DNA of 64,000 nt from an uncultured Lachnospiraceae bacterium (lineage in GTDB: Bacteria > Bacillota > Clostridia > Lachnospirales > Lachnospiraceae): NCBI GenBank assembly GCA_910577165.1, contig CAJTLX010000005.1:15268-79267 (forward strand). Direction: 5' to 3'. Position 1 is the stretch's first letter, and each line of letters begins with the position of its first letter. This document shows positions 7,834-14,362 of this stretch, one piece after another. A program made the position numbers and the translations under genes. A model generated the notes under the pieces. The model ran no database searches. It was not told where the DNA came from and was given only the letters and a program-made list of their open reading frames with translations.

Positions 7834-9552
7834 TTATATTACAAACCGATCCATCAAATCGGTCATAGTTTCCACCTGACCAGTCTGTTCCTCGCTGATG
7901 GCAGCAGTTTCCTGCGATGTAGCGGCATTGGTGTCGATGACTTCCTGAATCTCTCCAAGATCCGCATCCACCTGTTTCATATACTGTACATTCTGATCGA
8001 GAAGCTTGGAAATTTGTTCCATCTTGTCGGTAGCTACATGGGCACCCTGCATAACTTCAAAAATATTTTGCGCCGTTTCGTCCGCGATCGCAATTCCTTT
8101 TTCTACGGTAGCCACGGTGGTTTCAATTAGTTTAGTCGTCTCCTCCGCAGAGCGCGCGGATTCTTCTGCCAAATTCTTAACCTGCTCTGCAACTACAGCG
8201 AACCCCCGTCCCGCTTCGCCCGCTCTCGCCGCCTCGATCGCAGCATTTAAGGAGAGAAGATTAGTCTGTGAAGCAATATCCTTAATTACGCTGATAATGG
8301 TGGTAATCTTCTCGGAGCAATTGCTGATCTCGCCGATCGCCTCCTTGAGTTCCCTCATTTTTTCATTTCCGACTAACAGTGTCTTTCCTGCTTCCTCCGC
8401 GATCTTTACGCACTCTCTGGCATCGCCGGAATTTTTGTCCATATCGGTATAGAGGCTTTGAGTAAGAGTAGTCAAATCCGATACTGTGGTTGCCTGTGAG
8501 GTGCTTGCCTGCGCCAAATTGGATGCCGCCTCGGAAAGCTGCTGGGAACCTACTTTGATCTGGTTGGACATCTGGCGCAAACTCTGTAAGGTATGGCGAA
8601 TCTCCTGGCTGATCTTATAGAAACAATCCTTGATTGCGCCAAATTCTCCCACGTAATTTTGGTCTAAGGTAATCTCGTAATTGCCCTCGCCCATCTGCTC
8701 TAACACGCTGGTAATCTCACGGATGATTTTGACCAGATTATTTTTCATAAACTGGATTGCTGTCACCATCTTTCCGACTTCACTGTCATCCTCTTTCATA
8801 TCGAACGCCTCATGGAAATTTCCATCTGAGATAGCAACCATCTGATCGGATACCTTGATAATCGGAACAAGCAATTCTTCCCTTGAAAATTTGATCGATA
8901 CCATAATTTGACGTATCACATAGAGGAAAGAAAATAAAAACAGAACTTCGACCACGGACTGTATTGCGATCAATCGATTTTTCTTTGCATCCAGGCGATC
9001 CTGGATCTGATTGATCACCAGATTGGTCTGATCGTTGATCACCTCAACATCGTGCTCGTACTGATCTCCGAACACATAGTCGATTGCAGCAGCCTGCTTT
9101 CCGTTCTTCACCGCCGTCATCGCCTGTTCCTCAAGGGGAACTAAAGCGTCGGACAGTGCCGCAATCCGCTTCATCTCATCCCACTCGGTCTGTGTAATAT
9201 TATTTTTTTCGAGGCCTTCCCATGCCTTGTCCCTAGTCTTGTCCGTGGTAAGCTCACGCATATAATCATCATAATATTTTGTATCGCCGGTTACGGCATA
9301 CGCCTGTACTGCGTAGGTGAGTGCCTTTGAGCCTAGTCGGTACTGATCCAGTAAGCGAGTGGTTTCCAAGCGATCTTCTTCCATGACCATCACATAGAGA
9401 TTGGTTGCAATGGAGATGGCTAGAAAAATCCCCCCGATAACAAGTGCGATAACGGATGTGCGTATGATTTTTTTTAGGTGCATTTCCTGACTGTTTTTTC
9501 CGACAGAATTTCCTGTTCCCTTTGGACTTGATGTATAAATACCTTTTTCCAT
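7834..9552 (-). CDS. Methyl-accepting chemotaxis protein
   Basis: A transmembrane chemoreceptor of 572 residues that signals to CheA/CheW. TM1 is at about 30-52, followed by a helical extracellular ligand domain of the four-helix-bundle type, TM2 around residues 200-220, a HAMP-like segment and a long cytoplasmic coiled coil. The signalling tip DIASQTNLLSLNAAIEAARA and following GEAGRGFAVVAEQV are canonical. The start at 9552 is used because AAAGAGGTAG lies just before it; the upstream in-frame ATG at 9591 lacks such a site. It is alone on the minus strand, convergent with queA. The ligand cannot be read from the sequence. Confidence 0.93.
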   Translation of the reverse strand: MEKGIYTSSPKGTGNSVGKNSQEMHLKKIIRTSVIALVIGGIFLAISIATNLYVMVMEEDRLETTRLLDQYRLGSKALTYAVQAYAVTGDTKYYDDYMRELTTDKTRDKAWEGLEKNNITQTEWDEMKRIAALSDALVPLEEQAMTAVKNGKQAAAIDYVFGDQYEHDVEVINDQTNLVINQIQDRLDAKKNRLIAIQSVVEVLFLFSFLYVIRQIMVSIKFSREELLVPIIKVSDQMVAISDGNFHEAFDMKEDDSEVGKMVTAIQFMKNNLVKIIREITSVLEQMGEGNYEITLDQNYVGEFGAIKDCFYKISQEIRHTLQSLRQMSNQIKVGSQQLSEAASNLAQASTSQATTVSDLTTLTQSLYTDMDKNSGDARECVKIAEEAGKTLLVGNEKMRELKEAIGEISNCSEKITTIISVIKDIASQTNLLSLNAAIEAARAGEAGRGFAVVAEQVKNLAEESARSAEETTKLIETTVATVEKGIAIADETAQNIFEVMQGAHVATDKMEQISKLLDQNVQYMKQVDADLGEIQEVIDTNAATSQETAAISEEQTGQVETMTDLMDRFVI

Positions 9553-9699
9553 AATCACTACCTCTTTCCCTAGTGTCACAGTAAGAACCATGATAATTTT
9601 TGCTTCTTTTATTGTATCATAAAATTTAGAATAATGCTATGAAAAAATCTGTCTTTTCAGAGAAAATTCACAAAAATTCGGGCTTTTTTTCGCGAGTGC

Positions 9700-9728
9700 T
9701 TGATTTTCTTTGCTTTCTATGCTATTAT
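9700..9728 (+). promoter_or_regulatory. Promoter for the YbjQ-family gene
   Basis: TTGATT (9700-9705), a 17-base spacer and TATTAT (9723-9728) are followed by about 75 bases of leader and a TAGGAGGGTAAGG ribosome binding site before the gene at 9807. Confidence 0.5.
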
Positions 9729-9806
9729 ATTTAGGAACTATAATCTAAAATTTTCAGAAAAGAAAAGTAAGTTTAATAAGGAAGCTTTATCTAGGAGGGT
9801 AAGGGT

Positions 9807-10118
9807 ATGATTTTGGTAAATACTGATTATATTGCAGGAAAAGATCTTGAGATGCTGGGGCTGGTAAAGGGAAGTACTATTCAGTCCAAGCATATGGGCA
9901 AGGATATTGCACAGGGGTTTAAATCATTGGTTGGAGGGGAACTGACTTCGTACAACGAGATGATGAGTGAGGCGCGTGATCTGGCGACGAGCCGCATGAT
10001 AGCGGAGGCAGAAGCACTTGGGGCGGACGCAGTGGTCAATATCCGGTATGCATCCGCGGCGGTGATGCAGGGGGCGGCAGAGGTTATGGCCTATGGGACA
10101 GCGGTAAGATTTCGATAG
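9807..10118 (+). CDS. YbjQ/UPF0145 family protein
   Basis: A small cytoplasmic protein of 103 residues. The conserved core is recognisable: MILVNTDYIAGKDLEMLGLV at the start, an ARDLATSRMIAEAEALGADA helix in the middle and VVNIRY near the end. The family is described as a putative heavy-metal-binding domain that forms oligomers, but the function is not established. It has its own promoter and terminator and appears monocistronic. The strong AGGAGGG site supports high translation. Confidence 0.85.
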   Translation: MILVNTDYIAGKDLEMLGLVKGSTIQSKHMGKDIAQGFKSLVGGELTSYNEMMSEARDLATSRMIAEAEALGADAVVNIRYASAAVMQGAAEVMAYGTAVRFR

Positions 10119-10185
10119 TGATCCGCGCGGAAAAAAGAGTTTGATTTCTGGCAGGTTTATTTTTCTTAATCGAGGATTGTTTTTT

Positions 10186-10212
10186 ATGCGGGGGTTCTCC
10201 CCCGCATTTTGT
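10186..10212 (+). terminator. Terminator after the YbjQ-family gene
   Basis: A 9-bp GC-rich stem (ATGCGGGGG with CCCCCGCAT) with a TTCT loop is followed by TTTTG. It is also preceded by a T run, so it may work on either strand. Confidence 0.85.
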
Positions 10213-10298
10213 GCGTTTTAATGCAAAAAGGAAATCTTGATATCGCATCTTAATTTTCCTTTTCCATTTTAAATTTTACATTTTGGACATTATAAATG

Positions 10299-10412
10299 GT
10301 GCAAAATAATGCAAAAATAATTATGTAATCTTGCAAAAATATTTAAAATTTTTCAAACTTGTTAAAAACTTATAAAAAACCTCTTGCAATTTAAAATATA
10401 GTATGTTAAAAT
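10299..10412 (+). promoter_or_regulatory. Promoter of the LacI-family gene with phased A-tracts
   Basis: TTGCAA (10384-10389), a 17-base spacer and TAAAAT (10407-10412) form the core promoter. Upstream, A-tracts begin at 10335, 10345, 10355, 10364 and 10374, one per helical turn, ending just before the -35. Further upstream are GTGCAAAATAATGCAAAAAT repeats (10299 onward). This arrangement predicts intrinsically bent DNA or an UP-element-like activator region. The leader from the promoter to the ATG is about 220 bases and AT-rich. Confidence 0.6.
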
Positions 10413-10437
10413 GCTCTGTAATAAAACATAAATTTTC

Positions 10438-10449
10438 GTTTCGCGAAAC
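10438..10449. promoter_or_regulatory. Candidate LacI-family operator in the regulator's leader
   Basis: A perfect 12-bp palindrome with a central CG, GTTTCGCGAAAC, lies about 25 bases after the -10 box. The central CG and A/T-flanked arms fit LacI-family operators, and the position fits repression. The cognate factor is inferred to be the adjacent gene product. Confidence 0.5.
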
Positions 10450-10640
10450 AGAATGCACAAATGAATTTTTGTCATATACAAAAATGTTTATAGTGCAAAA
10501 TTCCTGCATTTTACATATTATGCGTTCAAAATAGGTGCAAATAAATAGAAAAATAGTGCAGAAGAAGTAATTATTCCCATATTTACAGGGATTTGATCTG
10601 GTTTTGTCAGAGCGGAAAGAAGAGAAGGGAGGGACGGACA

Positions 10641-11684
10641 ATGAAGAAAGTAACGATACAGGATGTGGCAAGGGAATTAAATCTTTCGCGCAATACTGTA
10701 GCAAGGGCATTAAACAACAGTGATACAGTAGCCTACGAAACGCGCTATATGGTGATTGAAAAGGCGTGTGAGATGGGATATCTAAAGGTATCCCCCTCGG
10801 TTCTCAACGAGTTTCGGCTCCACGGAGAAAAGAGCGAGGCAAAAACCCTTTTGGTCATTGCCAGAAGAGAGATTTCTGTCTTTTGGAACAGCATTATTAT
10901 GGGGATCTCAGATATGGTAAATCAGAATGGATGCAGACTGCGCTTTGCCTTTGTGAGTGACGAGGAGGAAAGGCGGCTGGTTCTGCCGGTGGATTTCAAA
11001 GAGGAAGTGGACGGTGTGATCCTGATTAGCGTCTTTTCAAAAGAATATCTGGCGGAGATCTTAAAAAAAGAACTCCCGACAGTATGTTTAGATTTTCCGG
11101 CGGTTTTGGACAAATCCGAGTATCCGGTTGACATTGTTATTTCTGAGGGAATGGAGTCCGTGTGTGCCATTACAAAACAATTGATTAAACAGGGGATCAA
11201 ACGGATTGGTTTTGTGGGAGATACTTCCTATTGCAGAACGATCCGTGATCGCTATGCTGGCTACACTGCAGCACTGGCAGAGTTTGGAATGGTGCCTTTG
11301 CAGGATGCGGTGGCGATTGAACATGTCCCGTCCCGCTACTATGCGCAGGAAGAAATTGAAGCGTATATCAATCGTTTGACTTGTATGCCGGAAGCGATTG
11401 TCTGCGCGAACGATGTCATTGCCTTTTTGGTGGTCAAGGCATTGAGAGCTAGGGGGCTTTCTGTACCGGAGGATGTGGCCGTGACTGGTTTTGACAACCA
11501 AGAGGAACTTTCGCGCATGGATCCGTTCTTGACCACGGTGCGCGTCGGCAATACAAGACTTGGAAAGCGCCTAGCGTGTCAGCTTTTGTTCCGGCTAAAA
11601 AATCCGGAACTTCCACAGGAAGTCGTGACCGTTGATACAAAGGTGGTTTACCGTGAATCTTCAAGAAAGTATAATACCCCATAG
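10641..11684 (+). CDS. LacI-family transcriptional regulator
   Basis: A DNA-binding repressor of 347 residues. The N-terminal helix-turn-helix is MKKVTIQDVARELNLSRNTV, followed by ARALNNSD, then a linker and a periplasmic-binding-protein-like effector domain (from about 65) with GFVGD, AIVCANDVIAFLVVKALRAR and DVAVTGFDN motifs. ATG 10641 follows GGAGGGACGGACA; the in-frame ATG at 10593 lies in the leader. It stands directly before the GH26 mannanase, so a manno-oligosaccharide or related sugar is a reasonable effector, though this is inferred from position. The palindrome at 10438-10449 suggests autoregulation. Confidence 0.92.
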   Translation: MKKVTIQDVARELNLSRNTVARALNNSDTVAYETRYMVIEKACEMGYLKVSPSVLNEFRLHGEKSEAKTLLVIARREISVFWNSIIMGISDMVNQNGCRLRFAFVSDEEERRLVLPVDFKEEVDGVILISVFSKEYLAEILKKELPTVCLDFPAVLDKSEYPVDIVISEGMESVCAITKQLIKQGIKRIGFVGDTSYCRTIRDRYAGYTAALAEFGMVPLQDAVAIEHVPSRYYAQEEIEAYINRLTCMPEAIVCANDVIAFLVVKALRARGLSVPEDVAVTGFDNQEELSRMDPFLTTVRVGNTRLGKRLACQLLFRLKNPELPQEVVTVDTKVVYRESSRKYNTP

Positions 11685-11709
11685 AGAGGGCTGAGGAAAA
11701 CAGTTTGGA

Positions 11710-11744
11710 CAGCACAAAACCATTGCAAAAAGGGATTTGTGCTG
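11710..11744 (+). terminator. Hairpin after the LacI-family gene
   Basis: CAGCACAAA (11710-11718) pairs perfectly with TTTGTGCTG (11736-11744) around a 17-base loop. There is little T run afterwards, so it may be a weak terminator. Confidence 0.4.
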
Positions 11745-11814
11745 TTTGACTGCCCAAATTACATAGTATCGAAAAATATCAATAGTTGATTGTATATTTT
11801 GCACAAAAAGAAAC

Positions 11815-11843
11815 TTGACGAAAACGGTTTAGTATGATATAGT
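11815..11843 (+). promoter_or_regulatory. Promoter of the mannanase gene
   Basis: TTGACG (11815-11820), a 17-base spacer and TATAGT (11838-11843) precede the GH26 gene by about 75 bases. The spacer begins with AAAACGGTTT, a near-palindrome with a central CG that could bind a LacI-family protein. A TTTTGCAC element lies just upstream (about 11798). Confidence 0.6.
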
Positions 11844-11916
11844 TTATATGATCCCATCAAAAAAGCGGCAAAAAAGTAAGAAAAATCTTTTTTATGGGAA
11901 TTGGGGGAATGATTTT

Positions 11917-13584
11917 ATGAGAAAGAAAAATCGAGTAATTGCTTTCCTTATGGCGGCAATCTGCCTGACATCCACTGCGGCGTGCGGTGATGGGAAGACC
12001 GAAAATGAAACTCCGACAATGGGGGAGCAAGATCCTGGCGGTGCGGATACCAAACCGACGAAACCGGGGGAAAGTCCAGAGGATGCGCAGCCGACAAAAC
12101 CGGAAGAAATTTCGGAGGATGCGCAGCTGACGAAACCGGGGGAAGAGGATCCTAATGGTGAGGTGGCACTTCCGACGAAAGTTCCGCTGGTAACGGTATC
12201 TCCTGTGACCTATGAAGCGGAGGATGCGGCTCTTTCCGGTGGGGTAAAGACGGAGAGTTCTAAAAATGGTTTTAGTGGCACGGGCTATGTAACCAAGTTT
12301 GAGGGAGATGGGGATGGTTGTACCTTCCATATTGATATTACACAGGAAGGATTTTATGATCTTGAATTTGTGACAGCAAGTCAGGGGGGACACAAGGAAA
12401 ATATTGTCTTGGTGGATGGGGAATCATTAGGGACACTTGTATCGGAGTCCGGGGATTTTGAACCGTCCTCTTTTGAGAGAGTATATCTTACGGTGGGTGC
12501 GCATGAAGTGACAATTTCCAAATCCTGGGGGTGGATTATGTTGGATTCTCTTACCGTGGAGGGTGCAGAAGCATTGCCGGAAGATCTCTATACAGTAAGC
12601 GCGAAATTAGTTAATCCGAATGCGACGGACAATACAAAACGTCTGATGAGTTATCTGACCGATATCTACGGCAAGCAAATTCTTTCCGGACAGTACTGTG
12701 ACAGTATGTACGGGCTGGAGCGCGCAGCAATTTGGCGCACGACCGATCATGAGTACCCGGCAGTTTTGGGACTTGATATGATGGAGTACTCACCTTCTAG
12801 AGTGGCAAACGGGGGGACGACGCAGGCAGTTGAAAATGCGATCGACTACTGGGAGCAGGGAGGCATCGTAACTTTTGTCTGGCATTGGAACGCGCCGGAA
12901 AAATATCTGACCGGTACTTGGTACAGCGGTTTTTATAAGGAAAATACCAATATTGATTTAAAAAAGATTATGGACGGGGAGGATACCGAAGGGTACGATT
13001 TGATCCTCCGCGATATCGACGCGATTGCAGAGCAGTTAAAACGATTGCAGGATGCGGGAGTTCCAGTGTTGTGGAGACCGCTGCATGAAGCTTCCGGCGG
13101 ATGGTTCTGGTGGGGCAATGTGGGTGCGGATGCCTACAAGAAATTATATCTTCTACTCTACGATCGCCTGACGAACTATCATGGTCTGAACAATCTGATC
13201 TGGGTTTGGAACGGGCAGGCAGCGGACTGGTATCCGGGCGATGAGTATGTGGATATTATCGGCGAGGACATCTATCCGGGCGAGCGCGTCTACACTTCGC
13301 AGATAAAGAAATTTCTTGAAGCATCAGAGTACACAAAGGAGCGCAAGATGATTGTTCTCTCCGAGAACGGTTGTCTTTTCGATCCGGATCTGGCAATCAG
13401 GGATGGAGCGATGTGGGGATTTTTTGCCACCTGGAGCGGGGAGTTTGTATTGGTAAACAGCGGTTTAAACCGCCTTTCCGAAAAGTACACGGAGGAGGAG
13501 ATGGTAAAGAAAGTTTACTCCCACGATGCAGTGATTACCTTTTCTGAACTGCCGGATTTAAAAAATTATCCGATTCATGATTAG
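11917..13584 (+). CDS. GH26 endo-beta-1,4-mannanase lipoprotein with CBM35-like module
   Basis: Hydrolyses internal beta-1,4-mannosidic bonds of mannan, galactomannan or glucomannan at the cell surface. From ATG 11917 (site GGGGGAATG) it has 555 residues: a lipoprotein signal ending in STAAC, a Thr/Pro/Glu linker with repeated TKPGE-like units, a CBM35-like beta-sandwich (about 98-212, starting YEAEDAALSGG), and a GH26 catalytic domain. The acid/base Glu is in WRPLHEASGGWFWWG (about Glu391) and the nucleophile in IVLSENG (about Glu483). It is the first gene of a long co-oriented cluster of transport genes. Its single catalytic domain and lipid anchor suggest cutting at the cell surface to feed import. 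Confidence 0.93.
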   Translation: MRKKNRVIAFLMAAICLTSTAACGDGKTENETPTMGEQDPGGADTKPTKPGESPEDAQPTKPEEISEDAQLTKPGEEDPNGEVALPTKVPLVTVSPVTYEAEDAALSGGVKTESSKNGFSGTGYVTKFEGDGDGCTFHIDITQEGFYDLEFVTASQGGHKENIVLVDGESLGTLVSESGDFEPSSFERVYLTVGAHEVTISKSWGWIMLDSLTVEGAEALPEDLYTVSAKLVNPNATDNTKRLMSYLTDIYGKQILSGQYCDSMYGLERAAIWRTTDHEYPAVLGLDMMEYSPSRVANGGTTQAVENAIDYWEQGGIVTFVWHWNAPEKYLTGTWYSGFYKENTNIDLKKIMDGEDTEGYDLILRDIDAIAEQLKRLQDAGVPVLWRPLHEASGGWFWWGNVGADAYKKLYLLLYDRLTNYHGLNNLIWVWNGQAADWYPGDEYVDIIGEDIYPGERVYTSQIKKFLEASEYTKERKMIVLSENGCLFDPDLAIRDGAMWGFFATWSGEFVLVNSGLNRLSEKYTEEEMVKKVYSHDAVITFSELPDLKNYPIHD

Positions 13585-13606
13585 ACTTAGTATCCCCTGG
13601 AGGGTG

Positions 13607-13639
13607 ATATCTCTGGCAATTATTTAATGCAGGAGATAT
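13607..13639 (+). other. Intercistronic hairpin between the mannanase and YesL-like genes
   Basis: ATATCTC (13607-13613) pairs with GAGATAT (13633-13639), with a further GCA/TGC pairing inside after an internal loop. There is no T run, so an mRNA-processing or stability role is more likely than termination. Confidence 0.35.
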
Positions 13640-13670
13640 AGGACGAACAACAGAAGGTGAGGTGATATAT

Positions 13671-14345
13671 TTGGGCGGCTTTTTTTCGTCGGACGGTCCA
13701 TTTTACCAGTTCTTAGACAAAATAGGGCATTTGATTTTGCTAAATATTATCTGGCTTTTATGTTGCCTCCCGGTTGTTACGATAATCCCAGCGACCACTG
13801 CATTTTATTATGCGACAATAAAATCAATTCGCAGGGGGCATGGATACGCGTTTCGAGAATTTTTTACCTCCTTTAAAAATAATCTGGCGCGGGGGATTCC
13901 ATTAAGCCTTGTCCTTGTGGCACTTGGGCTTTTACTTACGTTTAATTTCAAGGTAGCATGGCAGGCACAGACAAAACAGAGTACAGCGTTTGCTATGATC
14001 TATCTGATTTTACTGTTTTTTTATGCCGGGTTTGTGATTTATATCTGTCCGGTACTCTCACGTTTCTCCATACGGATGCGTCCTCTCGCGAGAATGGCAT
14101 CCGTCATGGTCTTCAGGCATCTGCCTGTTACGATATTACTCATGGCCGGCACAAGCATTTGTGGGGTATTTTTGTATTCTGCTGTATCCGCGGCACAGTC
14201 GGAAGCGGGTACCTCTCCGATGCTTGCAATGCTTTTCCTGTTGCCGGGCATCTGGTGCTTTGCCTCAACTTACCTGGTAGAACCGGTATTAAAAAAATAT
14301 ATGCCGCCAAAGCCGGAGGGAGACAAATCATGGTATTACGAATAA
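13671..14345 (+). CDS. DUF624/YesL-family membrane protein
   Basis: A multi-pass membrane protein of about 224 residues with around five hydrophobic helices. The start GGFFSSDGPFYQFLDKIG, then NIIWLLCCLPVVTIIPA and TAFYYA, is typical of the YesL/DUF624 family, which is often found next to carbohydrate ABC transporter genes. A TTG start at 13671 is preferred: AAGGTGAGGTG is well spaced and the family begins near GGFF; GTG at 13662 is the alternative. It overlaps the upstream end of the next reading frame by one base at an in-frame ATG. The molecular function of the family is unknown; a helper role for the permeases is an inference from context. Confidence 0.8.
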   Translation: MGGFFSSDGPFYQFLDKIGHLILLNIIWLLCCLPVVTIIPATTAFYYATIKSIRRGHGYAFREFFTSFKNNLARGIPLSLVLVALGLLLTFNFKVAWQAQTKQSTAFAMIYLILLFFYAGFVIYICPVLSRFSIRMRPLARMASVMVFRHLPVTILLMAGTSICGVFLYSAVSAAQSEAGTSPMLAMLFLLPGIWCFASTYLVEPVLKKYMPPKPEGDKSWYYE

Positions 14346-14362
14346 TGAAAGAAGGAGAGAAG

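Noticed and set aside
13958..14362. N-terminal extension of the large binding protein's open frame
   Set aside because: The frame is open from 13958, but this part overlaps the YesL-like gene, has no ribosome binding site at its start, and the true signal peptide begins at 14363/14366 after GAAGGAGAG.
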